In this document: in pieces, positions 39,705 to 51,099 of the stretch | Layout of the letters: the number at the start of each line of letters is the position of its first letter | Position numbering within the stretch: position 1 is the first letter of the stretch | Assembly: GCF_000002865.3 (NCBI RefSeq) | Contig: NW_001865039.1 | Coordinates: 132,645-196,644, forward strand | Origin: Monosiga brevicollis MX1 | Lineage: Eukaryota > Opisthokonta > Choanoflagellata > Craspedida > Salpingoecidae | Length of the DNA: 64,000 nt | Direction of reading: 5' to 3' | Notes under the pieces: generated by a model | Databases searched by the model: none | Seen by the model: the letters and a program-made list of their open reading frames with translations, nothing else | Told to the model about the DNA's origin: nothing | Program-made: the position numbers and the translations under genes

Positions 39705-41907
39705 GAGGACGTATGTGATTGGTCTAGAAGCGAAGGCCGGTTGGAGCGCCTCCTTCACCTCCACGCTAAGCGGCGTGGGAGAGATCCGCGAAGGGACGGG
39801 GCGCGGTGCTGTAGTCGAGCCGAGAAGCGATCCAACTGTTTCCAAGACTAAGAAAGGCCCCGAACGGCCGGATCAATGGTTCTGTTCCCACCGATCCGGG
39901 GCGCTCAACGGCCGCGGCTGGCGGCACCAGAACGCGAGGGGGCAATCAGGGACGCGCAAGTCGTTGGTTCTCCACCACCAAGCATCAATCAAAGACGCGC
40001 CAGACAATGATGGAAAAAAAATGACAGAGAAAAGAGAAGAGGCGGAGCAGGGATAGGGGATAGCCCGCAGGTATGATGGTGCGGTGATTGACCACCAGCA
40101 GACTAGGGCGTCGTCAGTCGCACACTTGAGGTCGCCCGGCGCGCGCGTGTTCCCCGAGGCAGCGGGCACCTTTTTTTTTTCTTTTTTTTCTCTTCTTTCC
40201 TCTTTTCAAGCCAAGTCAGGTTCCGTCCTGACCCCGTTCTACCTTGAAATGCAATCAGCAAACTGACTGCGCCCGATCCAGTGACCAGACCAAGACCGGA
40301 CCAGGAGCAGTGCAGGCACACCCAAACAGCATCAGCACACCACACTGCCGTTTACACACCAACGAGACAGTCGTACGACACCACACACACACAAGCTAAA
40401 GCTCTCTTAGTGTGGAAGGGGCACTTGAAAAGAAAGACAGTTTTGCTCGTGCACACACACAACAGTCTCTCTCTCTCTCTGAATCTCTCTCTGAATCTCT
40501 CTCTGTCTCTCTCTCTGTCTCTCTCTCTCGCGAACTCTGTCTCTCTCTTTCTGTGTGTGTTCTCTCTCTCTCTTTGCACAACCACACGCTGTGCGGCTCT
40601 CTCTCTCTCTCTCTTTCTTCACGTCTCTTCTCTCTCTTCTCTCTCTCTGACAACACCAAACGCTTTTGTTTGTGGGAGGTTTCCTTTGTTGGTTCGACTG
40701 TTCTTTTGTTTGCTGAGTGTCGTGTGTCCAACATTGACGTCTCTCTCTCTCTCTGACTCCCTCTCTCTTCTCTCGCTTAGAATGTCATGCAATTCATCAC
40801 ACTCTCTCTCTCTCTGACGTGTTACAAGCGTTGTGTGTCGTACTGGTACAAAATCGCCCTAGCGGCCATAGGGCAGTCGATCCCTGCCCCTCCCCTTGGC
40901 CCTCCCCTTGGCCCTCCCCTTGACCCTCCCCTTGGCCAAGGTTTCAAACACCTCTTGTCAACGCCGCCGTGGTAGGCTTGAGGGTTGTGTGATGCGGCTC
41001 ACCTGAGCAAAGACTGTTGGTGTTTGGACCATTCAGGAATGGCTCACAGTCCTCCTCTTGGTTCAAAGAACGTCTTGCAGCTGTCACAGTCAAAAGTACA
41101 CGTAACGGCAAACCATTTCTTGAGGTGCCAAGCGCACAGCCTCGGCACCTTCTCGTGTGGGTTGATGGTGGATCCAGCAGAACCTGTCCGTCCTCAAAAT
41201 GGCATCGATCATTCTGCCAACCTTGCGCACTGACACCAAGCTGCACCACCCAGCAGGTTGTTATCTTATAGTGAACCGCTTCGATTCCGTGATCTGTGTC
41301 AGAGTTTTCAGTGCGCTTGCGATCAGAAAAACATCATTCACGTGTCAATTCAACCCACCGACACCGACACCTCAATGGCTACACCTGAACGCGTCTCCGT
41401 TTACATCAGGAAGACAGGAAGACATGGATCAGGGCTCTATCGCGGATTCAATGGACGTAGCAGGTGTATTTATTGTTACAGGGGGGGTTCTGAGCGAAAC
41501 TGTCGCATACAAGCAAAACGTGCGTAAAATGTGCGCGTTCAAAAACGCTTAAGAAGTTCTGATCCTATCAGTAACCAAACGGAATCGGTGCATTGACGCT
41601 CAAACACCTGCAGTACCTTACTGTCTGTCAATCGGCTCGCAACGAACGCCTGTGCCCCGACGCCTTCCCAGGCTGGATATGAGCCAGAGCTTTCAGTGAC
41701 GCTCGCTGTACCTTTCCCTTGAAAACTCAAAAATTATGGAAAAATACATCAAAAATACACCAAAAATCACCCGAAAATATTCACAGCCAAAGTCTGTATA
41801 CGGGAAGCGATGGAAATACAGGTCAAAGTAATTCACAAACCGGCTTGCAAGCGACTGGGGGACCAATGATCTGACATTTTCACATACGACCCCCTGGCAC
41901 CCACGAG
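39705..41907. other. Head-to-head intergenic region with CT-rich repeats
   Basis: This lies between the ITPK and uS2m starts. It has T-rich sequence at 40172-40207, CT-rich low-complexity sequence at about 40465-40820 and a CCCCTTGGCCCT-type repeat at about 40893-40940. An A/T-rich segment at about 41730-41850, with repeated AAAAAT/ATACA(T/C)CA elements, precedes the uS2m leader. No convincing exon is seen. Confidence 0.55.
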
Positions 41908-43287
41908 ATGGCGACGACGACGACGACGGCGGCCATGGCGGCGATGCGAACGGCAGTGCAGGCAGCACGAAGCACCTGGGCTGCAAACTGGTCTCGGTCA
42001 GCCGTTCAAGCAATGAAGCAGGGTCCTGCCTGGGCTCGCACTGCCTCACGCTCCATGGCGCAGGCAGCTGCGGCTACCGAGCGCCCTCAACCCACGGCCC
42101 AGCCTCATCCCGCCACCCGGGTGACCATCGACGAGCTCTTTGATGCCCGGGTTCATCTTGGCCACAAGGTACGACTGGTCGGCTTGTGGGGTCACAGGCT
42201 CCTGGCGCGGGTCTGCCTCAAGTCTGGTAGCGTGGCGCGGGTCTGCTTGGAAGGCGCAAGGCCCCCACTCGTTTATCGTCGGGCCAAACCTTGTGCTGGC
42301 CCTTCTCGTTGTCGAGCTCGCACGGTACTCTAGCATCTGGTACTCACATCCTGTTGCCGGCCATCCATTGTTCTTTACCGCGTGCCTCAGCGTGGCATGT
42401 GGAACCCAAAGATGGAGCCCTACATCTACACCACCCTTGCCGACTCACACATTATTGACCTCAACGTGACCAAGGCGCATCTTGAGCATGCTCTAGAGCT
42501 GACCCGGTGCGAGGTCGCATCGCTGTCGCCAGCATTCATCCTTCTTGTTTTTTTTTTTTTTCTTTTTTCCCGTAACTGGCCTTGTGCCCTGTTATCCATG
42601 TTTTAAATTCGGTGTCCTCACGCATTTGGCCAAACTGCAGTCGTATCTCGGCAGATGGCGGTGTCGTGCTGTTTGTGGGTGGCCGCCCTCAATTCGAGGG
42701 CCTTATTCGTCACGAAGCGCGCCGTTGCGGAGAATACTTTGTGACTCGCAAATGGATTGGTGGCACCCTCACCAACAACACGGAGGTGAGCCAATTGCCT
42801 TAATATGGTACACTCTCTTCCTGCCTTTGCTGCTACAGGCACGCACTTCTCATCGATTGGTCCATGGGGTTCAGACGCTGGGTGGCCTGCGTATGCCCGA
42901 CTTGATCCTCTTCTTTTGTGTTCCCGTGAGCAAAGTCGGCGTCAAGGTCAGAACTCGCCGTCTTGGGACATTTTCCTTGTCGGCTTTATGCACCCAATGC
43001 CCATTACCTCTTGGATGGATCGTGCCCGTACTCGAGGCAGATATCGGTAGACTCACGACAGTGGTGGCTCGTTTCGCTGCCGACGTCCATCTGTGATGCT
43101 TGTTGTATAGGAGGCCCTTGACTGTGATATTCCCAGCGTCGGCATTATTGACACGGATGGTGATCCCGACGGTGTCACCTATGTCGTACCCGGCAACGAT
43201 GACACCACGCAAGCCATCGAGTTTTATGTGCGCAAGTTTGCCGATGCTGTCCTCGCCGGCAAGGAGGCCATTTCCGATGAACAGTGA
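41908..43287 (+). CDS. MRPS2: Mitochondrial small-subunit ribosomal protein uS2m
   Basis: At least four exons. Exon 1 (41908-42168) starts with MATTTTTAAMAAMRTAVQAA, a Ser/Ala/Arg-rich mitochondrial targeting peptide, and ends TIDELFDARVHLGHK, the start of the S2 domain. Exon 2 (from 42391) reads RGMWNPKMEPYIYTTLADSH and HIIDLNVTKAHLEHALELTR. Exon 3 reads ISADGGVVLFVGGRPQFEGL and RRCGEYFVTRKWIGGTLTNN. Later exons give LGGLRMPDLILFF and CDIPSVGIIDTDGDPDGVTY, then PGNDDTTQAIEFYVRKFADA; the stop is at 43285-43287. These are the standard rpsB/uS2 landmarks (H-x-GHK, NPKM, HIIDL, GG(T/M)LTN, P-D, GI-DT-x-P). The targeting peptide argues for the mitochondrial rather than the cytosolic paralogue. 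Confidence 0.9.
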
Positions 43288-43843
43288 TGGCAGGGTTTTT
43301 AGAGAAGGAGCGCTGCGCCTTTTCCAACGTCCATAGAGACACGTCGCTCATGAGTCGCCTGTTGACATCAAGCGCTTTACATCGTGGGCTGGAAGTGAGG
43401 CGTGGCCTCGTGTTGGCTATCTGCTCACCCACCAGCCTTTGATCCAGAGTCTACGTTATCGCCATTTCTCCTGCTGCTTGCTTTGCCCTCTGTTTGCTGG
43501 GCGCCGCGCGCCGCTTGCAAACCAAATCAGGGCAGCTATTTCATCTTCATGTCGTTCTTTCTTCTTCCTTTTCCCTTGCTTTTTTTGTTTTTTTCGCGTG
43601 GTACCTTGTATCCTTTCCCCAACCCCTTTCGACTTTTGAAAAGAAATTGTATTGGTGCATCGAATTAAGCGGCTCCTGCATAGCGGCGAACCTCATGGGA
43701 CCACGCCGTTGAATCAAGCGCATGAGCAGCGAGCAACTCTAAACGCAGATGCATGACACAACCAATCGTAGGAGGTTGGCTGTTGAAGCAGTCAAAGTGT
43801 AAACTCAGGCCTTGGTCAACATTGCAATCGCGGTGCGGCGCGT
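43288..43843. other. Tail-to-tail spacer
   Basis: T-rich sequence lies between the stops of uS2m and NEMP. No coding evidence, although an alternative last NEMP exon could lie here (see the NEMP entry). Confidence 0.4.
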
Positions 43844-46022
43844 CTATCCACACACAGCAAATGGCGATGACCACCAGGAGGTCAAGCATGTTTCATAAGT
43901 TTTGGCGATCGACCAGTCGCGGACTCTGATGGGCTGCCTGTATGCCTGATTCACTGCTCCCTGAATGACATGCGCGATACAAACCGCCGAGGTCACGGGA
44001 ATGTTGGTCCCAATTTGCAAGAGCTCCTTTCGAAGGTCCTTGTTACTCATCGACTCCAATTCTGCCACCGTCCACTTGCGCTAATGGCAGGCACCGGTGA
44101 CGAGGATCAACGGAAGAAACGGGTGTGTGAGCGCCGGTGGTGAGGTCATGATTGGAAGGAAACAAAGTCGCTGGTTTACCTTCGCTGGGGCCCGCGCAGC
44201 AGGCAGCGATGGCGGAGCGTCAATGCTTTCATCCAGTTCTTCTTGCTCGGTTTCTTCATTATCTGAAAAGAGCTGATCTGAGCGTGTGGTTCTGGTGACC
44301 CGCGGCTGCGGCGCTGTAACGCGCCGGAGCCTCTGCCGAGTTTGGCTTTGATTGGCAGCACTGGTGTCCTCTTCGTCCTCTGAGAAGAGGTGGCCGGTAA
44401 CAGGGGGAATAGCGGTGGCCACAGGGCGGCGGGGGTTGGAAGCGGGAATGCTGGGGGTGCTCATCTTCTCCGTGCCCTCATTGAAAAGGCGGCTATATTC
44501 GAGGTATTCTCGGTTTGTGATTGCCTCGTCGCCGTCCAGGTAGTCGAGAAACTTATCGGGGTGCCGTAAATTAGACTCAATGTGATGGCGGACACGGATC
44601 GGGCTGTCCAGAATCTCGTCGCGCAGGCGCTGCAGGCGCACGGCGGGGCCTTTGGCCCGCGTGGATGCTGGGGTGGCAAAGGAAGTCGGGCGCTGAGCAC
44701 TTGGGGGTACTGATGAGGTGGTTTGGAAGTGAGGGGCCGGGCGAGTTGAAGCAGCGGGTGGAGAGGCGGGCGAGAATACGGGTGCCGGTGTATCGTCATG
44801 ATCAGCAGTACTGTGAAAGTAGGTGACGATCAACAAGACGAGCACCACGGCCAAACCGAAGCCGCGGTCCTGGATGCCAGCCAGGATGAGGCAGCCGGCG
44901 ATCATTTTGAAGGCGACGGCCAGGGTGGAACGGGTTTGGACGGACGGGGGTCCAAAGTAGTAGCTGATGATAAAGGAGAGGCCGACCACACCGTAAAAGA
45001 CGTAGGACCATGCCTCTTCCGGGTAGGCAAAGGTAATCACCTCCCAGAGCATTTGCAACAGGTCGGCAGTGGAAGGCAGGTGGGTCATTTGAAGGCCAAT
45101 GGCCCCGGCCACCATGGAGCCGAGACCAAAGATGGCTGCACCGATGGTGCTCACTCGGCGATTCAGCTCACGCGTGAGAAGGAACAAGGCGGCCACGAGG
45201 ACCACTGCCACGCCCATGACCGTGGTACTGGCATAGTAAAAGAGCAGATTCCTGGACAGGCGCTCAGCCAAGAGCATCAGCACCACGCCCGTGACAAACA
45301 TGAGAAACGAGGGCCGGTGAAAGTCTGCAAGCAAGCAAGCAGGGGTGGAGAGGGTCGAGGCGAGGTGTGAGTCATGATGGCTGGCGCACCCTCCCTCCGC
45401 CAGATGGTGGATCAGTTGGGCGACTGGCAACGGGAGGCGGACGCACGTTGTTGGACGTGGGCGTCGATGCTCGCAGGGTGCAGGGTGGTGTCAGTATGTT
45501 CGATGGCAAAGATGGGCGCGGCTCCAAAGGGGCTGTAGCTAAACTCAAAAAGGGGGGCGGTGCCCTCGAGTTGACCCACGGCTCGATAGCCCTTATCCTC
45601 GTCGGGAGTGACTGTAGCATTGAGGAGCCGTGTCACGTGAATGGGGATGGAGGCGTTGAGGACGACTTTGCGCACGTAAAAGAGATGGTGCATGTGGGCA
45701 ATGAAGGAGATGGGGTTCTGAAGAATACTGGCAGAGGTCGGTGCCTGGACGAGCTGGGAGCCATGATTCTGCGTGACGGCACGATCACCGCGTTGTTTTA
45801 TGCATTGCATGCAAAGGTGCGGTTGTCAGCGATGAGCAGCCGAGCCAGCGCTCGCCCAACGAGTGATATCAAGACACGAGCCCTCACCTTGAGCAAGAAG
45901 CTGGCTGGCAGCTCCAGCGGCTGTTCAGCGGCCTCGGGGCTATAAATTTCCACATCTCCAGCCAGTGAGGCGGCCAGCACCGCGGCCAACACCACCACAC
46001 CCACTAGACCTTGTCCCCTCAT
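43844..46022 (-). CDS. NEMP-like: NEMP-family nuclear envelope membrane protein with a LEM/HeH-like C-terminus
   Basis: Four or more exons on the minus strand. Exon 1 (46022-45888) encodes MRGQGLVGVVVLAAVLAASL, a signal peptide. Exon 2 (about 45810 downward) encodes a luminal beta-type domain with VVLNASIPIHVTRLLNATVT. Exon 3 (about 45330-44180) begins DFHRPSFLMFVTGVVLMLLA and continues AERLSRNLLFYYASTTVMGV with about five membrane helices. It then has the NEMP-typical LRDEILDSPIRVRHHIESNL and HPDKFLDYLDGDEAITNREY, and an acidic/basic nucleoplasmic region (HLFSEDEEDTSAANQ). These match NEMP1/TMEM194 in order (DFHRPS, AEKLSRSVLFYY, PKRFADFVEG). Exon 4 (from 44080) adds KWTVAELESMSNKDLRKELL then QIGTNIP, a helix-extended-helix pattern like LEM domains. 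The 3' end is uncertain: read-through stops at 43844, and short splice variants are possible. Confidence 0.85.
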
Positions 46023-47171
46023 GACGCTCGGTCTCACGCGGCCACCGCCAATTTTAAAATTGAAATTTCCCTCTCTCTCTCTCTTTTGAATTTTTCAATT
46101 TCGTCAAAAGCAGCGGACTGATGCTGAAGGAGGGTAAAAAACGATCGAGTTTTGATGATTGAGCTGCAAAGGCTTTCGGCTTTGTGCCGTTGGTCACGCT
46201 TGGTCACACTTTACCGCTTGCCAATTTCGCGTGTGGCTCAAAATTCTTGGTGAAATGGCGATCGCTTCAATGGCGGTCCCAGGGGGGGTGCTGTCGCGCT
46301 TCGGCTCCTCTCTGCCGCTGTGCTCCCCATCTCAAAGACCGTGGGCGCCATGCCGTCTTGACATGTTCGTGGCATTCTATCCAGAGGGACTGGTCCATGT
46401 CGATGCGATCACACCAACATGTCTGACCTGATTTGATTGCACAATCGCCGCTGATCGCTTGCTATGAGAGAATGGCTAGGAGCATCATGCAAGCGCATTT
46501 TGGGAGAAGGGGATCAGTGTCGAGTCGAGTCGATGCAGTTCAGGTCGGGTCGGGTCGCGTCACGCAGAGCAGAACAGAATAGAGCAGAGACGATCGGGGC
46601 AGAAGAGAGTAGAGCCAAAAAAAGAGCCGAGTCGAGCCGAGTCGACTTGAGTTGAATCGAGTCGAGCTCGGTCGAGCGTGTACGGGACCTTCCAAATGCA
46701 GTTGTGACTGCGAATCCTATGGGATGAAAGGGCGGTGGCTCACAGCAACGAGACGAGCCACTGCGGGCAGCGCAGCCTCCCTGGTGGCCGCGCGTCCGTT
46801 TGCCCCAACAAACGGCAGCGCTGCGCCCAACGCCCCTCGCTCCTCTTGTCCCCCCTCCCGGTTTTTCCCCAATTCTCAACAAGTTCATTGAGGCAGGCAG
46901 CATTGAAATCTCAATCACAGAACCCTCTGGTCCCAAACGTCGCTCGTGCACCCTCTCTCACACAAAGCGCATTCTGTATAGCGTTTTTGCCGTTTGGGTA
47001 CACTCTTCCAACACACTCTCTGACATTACATCTCAAGCTGCCTCCATCTCTACAAAATTCAGAGAGAGAGAAAGAGAAAGAGATGAGAGAGAGAGAGAAA
47101 GAGAGATGAGAGAGAGAAAGAGAGAGAGGAGAGGGAGAGAGAGAGAAAGAGAGAAAGAGAGAAAAGAAAGA

Positions 47172-47240
<69 letters not shown>

Positions 47241-48431
47241 TCAAAGGGAGAAACAAAGAAAACACAAAGGGTGTGTTGGTGTGCAAGGTAAAAAGGTTAA
47301 TAAGGTTGGAGAGCTCGAGGTACCAAGTGTTGCCGGCACCCCTCTCTGTTTCTCTGTGTGTGTGCCCGTTGGTCACCTCATCTCGGCGCTCTGCTACTCT
47401 GCTGCTCTGCCGTTTGTCGCCGTGTGTGTGCGTGTGTGCGGGGAGAACAAGAGGGTGCTCGGCTCGGCTTGAGCAGTTTTCATAAACCGCGATCGGTGCG
47501 TAGATTTGGTATTCATGCTGCTTTGGGTTGTGGCTGGCAAGGCTTTTCCATGTTGTTCGCGGGGTGTGCCTTCCCTTTGCTACTGTCATGTGGTCATGTG
47601 TGTGCGTGTGTGTGTGTGTGTTGTGGCCGCCGTTTTGTTGTGTGTGTGCGTACAGTGGCGCCGCCGTTGTGTGCAGGCAGGTGTGTGTGTGCGCGCGAGC
47701 GGACCTTTGCCTGCTCCGTGCTTGGTACCAGCTACGAAGCGGGTGGATGATCCCGATGGATTGCGTTGGATCTCCACCCGCTTCTGTTCAGAGGTTCCAC
47801 TGGCGGTTGCCGTTTTTGATCTCGTGTTTCCTTCCTCCACACCGACATGACTGCCACACCCTCCTCGCGCAGAGCTCGTCATCTGACCTTGCCATCCATG
47901 CTATCCCGCTCCTCCGTACTCATGGTCTCATGCACTTTCAACAACACAACGACCCCAAACCAGTGCTTGCTCACCTGCCTCGTTTTACGTTGCCTCTGCC
48001 GTTTTCCACACCTCGTTCCCTACCTTGTGTTCTCTCTCTCTCTCTCTCTTTCTCTTTTTTTTTTAAATTTTTTTTTTTTTTTGGTTTCATCTCGAGGAGG
48101 GTGCACGAGCGCTTCCTTCCCTGCCAGGGCAGGGCTTGTAGCGGCGCCATCGTGGCTGAATGTTTTGTTCTTCAATGCTCTGTGTTTTCCATTGCGCTTG
48201 GTTTTGTGCCGCCCCAAGTTTTTGACCACTTGTAGCAGTGTTCCGTTGCCAAAGACGCAGTGGCTCACTGGTCTCATCGCACCCCATGTGCCTCTTGTCC
48301 ACAGATTTGGTCCTCACCAACTCAAGGCTCTTCTTTTTGAAGGAGCTCTCTGCAGCGCCCTTCATCACTCCTCCTTCGCCTGCCCTTTTCCTCCACTCTT
48401 GTTTCCACCCGTGTGCCCCAACGGCCTCAAG
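46023..48431. other. Long head-to-head intergenic region with GAGTC, GA and T repeats
   Basis: This lies between the NEMP and SSGYG-protein starts. It holds a CT run at 46070-46083, a degenerate pentamer array of GAGTC/GTCGA at about 46517-46680, (GAGA)n sequence at about 47060-47238, GT-rich patches at 47410-47700 and T runs at 48054-48082. I see no exon I can support. Confidence 0.55.
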
Positions 48432-50147
48432 ATGGCGGTACGCTCGTCCCCCCTCCCTTTGAGCCCCTCAAATTTCAGTCCATTTTTTTTTTTTTTTGGG
48501 TTTAAAAGTTGGACCCTCTAGTGCTGGCAGAAGCTGAGCCGTGTCCTCGTTCTTTCAATCACAAAGATCAGCAAATCTAACGGCGCCATGACCCGATTGG
48601 CATGTGAATAGGAGAATCGGGAGAGCTCTTGGGCTTTGGCCCCGGCTCGGGACTTGCATGTCCTTGAGAAGGAGGACGTGCCGGACCACGTTCTTGACGG
48701 CGTGACTTTCCGACCAGACCTTGTCTCTAACCCGGAACTGCGCCAGAGGGCGCGCTCCTCGGGTTATGGTCGTGAGGCCGTAATGCAGACCAAGGTGGTG
48801 CTGGAGGACGATGAAATTCGCCCCTGGCATGAGGTCCCCACTTTCCGTCCTGAGCTTCCCGAGGATCCCAAGCGCAAGTCGGCTTCTGGCAGCGGTTACG
48901 GCAAGGTTCTGCCTGTCGTCACCCCCAAGACTCCGGAGCGCCCCTCCTTCAAGCCTGAGGTGAAGCGCACTCAGTCGGCGCAAAAAATGTTGCAACGCAC
49001 CGCCTCCTCTGGTTACGGTCGCGTGACCGCTCAGTCTCCTCGCCCCAAGTCAGCCCCAGAGACACCCTCGTTCCGCCCGCGCTTGAGCAAAACCTCTCGC
49101 CTGCGCTCCGAGGTCAAGTCCTCCGGCTACGGCAAGGTGCTGCCGCCCCGCAAGGAGTCAATCGGCACCCCTGAGCCCAAGTCCCCCTACCTGCCACGTT
49201 ACACCCTCCTCATGGATCGCCCCGAGCCCAAGGCTGCAGAGCCCGATGAGCGCGAGTCTGCCTTTGTCTTGGATGGTGTCGCCTCCTCCACTCAGAACCG
49301 CCTCTACACTCCTGTGGAGAAGCCCAAGCTCTCAGCCAAGCAGCGCGAGCTGCTGGACAAGGCTCCTTCAAGCGCCTACGGCATCAACTCACCACCCGTC
49401 ACGCCGCGCCGCGAGCCGGCGCCTGCACCACGCTCCTTCAAGCTTGATCGCTCCAGCGTGCTTGACGAGCCCCTCGAACCCTTTGCCACCAAGACGCCGT
49501 TGGCCGACAAGGTGCGCTCCTCCAACTACCGCAACTACCGTCCCGAGGTCAAGCCCCGCCAAGAGCGACCTGCTTCCGAGTCCCAATGGGCCCTGGCGTC
49601 CAAGGGTGCCTGGAGCGATCAGGTCGAGCCCGTCCCCCGCAGTCATCTGAACGATCAAGTTCAGTCCCACGGCTATGGCTCGGTTTCCCCCGCCAAGGGC
49701 CCACGCTATGAGGTGGCCGCCAAGCCCTTGTGGCTGCCCAACAACAAAGCCCACAAGATGACACCTCCCGCGCCCATCCCTCGCTCCCGCCTCAACGACC
49801 AGGTATGACCACACGTCCGCACTCTTGGCGTCCAGCCAGTGTTTTTACATGAGGGAGCAGAGGCGTGCCCCCTGCCCATTGGCGCTCATTTGTCTTGCAC
49901 GTGCGATGGCTCACCATGCTTTTGTGCTCTGCTTTTTGCGCGTGCGCGCCTGGCTTGTTCGTTGCAGGTGCAAAGCCATTATGGCAAGACCTATGATCCC
50001 TCAGCGCTGTATGCATTCAACGGCGACGAGGAGTTTGATGATGAGATTGCTCATGGCTCTCGCCGCATCAATGGTGCCAGCCACAACGCGAGCTACGAGA
50101 ACGGTACAGGCGTGGATGAGGAGGAAGATGATATTGAAGCTTACTAA
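48432..50147 (+). CDS. SSGYG-repeat protein, unrecognised
   Basis: Three exons. Exon 1 contributes only ATG GCG (48432-48437) before GTACGC. The intron ends GTGAATAG at 48611, and exon 2 (48612-49802) continues in frame as MA|ENRESSWALAPARDLHVL. The open frame has no ATG of its own before this because of an in-frame stop at 48609-48611. Exon 3 is 49968-50147. The protein is basic and Pro/Ser-rich and repeats two short motifs: SSGYG followed by R/K (SSGYGREAV, SGYGKVLP, SSGYGRVTA, SSGYGKVLP, SSAYGINSP, HGYGSVSP) and a P-x-F-(R/K)-P-E/R motif (VTFRPDLV, PTFRPELP, PSFKPEVK, PSFRPRLS). Two later units share PRSxLNDQVQSHxYG, one of them spanning the exon 2/3 junction. The acidic end is VDEEEDDIEAY. 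Such spaced short motifs suggest a filament- or microtubule-associated scaffold, which is only inference. Confidence 0.78.
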
Positions 50148-50847
50148 GCTCATCATCATTGGTTCTCGTTGTTGATGGCGCTTCGTCTCGATCTGCCATC
50201 TTATATCTTCCTGGGTTTCCTTTTTCTAGACCCATCCTTGTGTGATCACCATCAACCTTGTTTCTGTGCCTACAAATTCTCATGCTTTTTTTTTTCTCTT
50301 CTCGTCTGGAGTACATTGTGTGTTGCGACGTGTCCGTACCTCATTCCTTCCTCTTTGTTTGAATATTGTTTTCCTATCCTCCTCCCCATGCCACTCTGCG
50401 ATCCCTTTCCCCTCTTTGGGAAGGATGTGCCTTGCCCTCACACATGTTGCGTTGCGTTTTCAATCGCGGCTTTTAGCGGCAATTATGAGTGTACTTGTCG
50501 GGCGCGCGCTTGCATTTGTACCGAGCGCAGTCAGGACGCTCGGGAATACTGTTTTCATCCGTTGTCGTGTGATGGAAATTTCCTTGCGTGTGCACACGGT
50601 GTCTCCTTGACCCGGCTCTTTTTTTTCTCCCAATTGAATAAGTGAAGAAAAGAGATTTGAGCGTCAGGTGGAGACGTGCCGCTTTTATCCTTTACTCTTT
50701 TCGCCGCTCACACCCTCGAGGCAGGATAAGTTGCTGCATGCCTACGCGAAACTTTCACAAACCCCCTTGCCTATTACATCCAATCGCCACAAATAAATTT
50801 TTTTTTTTTTTTTTTTGTTGACAGCTCTTCAGCGTGCCTGAACTGCT

Positions 50848-50899
<52 letters not shown>

Positions 50900-51099
50900 C
50901 ATCTTTCGAATTGATAGATGTAAAATACTTTGTACATTTTTTGTTGTTGTTGTTGTTTGAAATTTTGTGGCAGCGGCCGGCGGATGCCATCACGTCTGGG
51001 GGGTTGGGCCAAGGGGGGTGGCGATCTGGTTGCTCCAGATCTTGAGCTGTTGATAGCATTTGTCTTGCTTCTGTCGAGGTCAAGAATCAGACCGCTGCC
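50148..51099. other. Intergenic region with GT microsatellite
   Basis: T-rich 3' flank of the SSGYG gene, a T run at about 50798-50816, a (GT)n run at about 50852-50894, then the upstream sequence of the RhaT-like gene. No exon is recognised. Confidence 0.5.

Noticed and set aside
40985-41271. Short plus-strand frames upstream of uS2m
   Set aside because: No similarity, no clear splice structure and overlapping frames of equal length; treated as intergenic.
44798-45945. Long plus-strand open frames opposite NEMP
   Set aside because: They are antisense to clearly conserved NEMP exons and have no family resemblance.
47273-48521. Several T/C-rich plus-strand frames before the SSGYG gene
   Set aside because: Low-complexity leader or intergenic sequence; only the ATG GCG at 48432 is needed to start the downstream gene.
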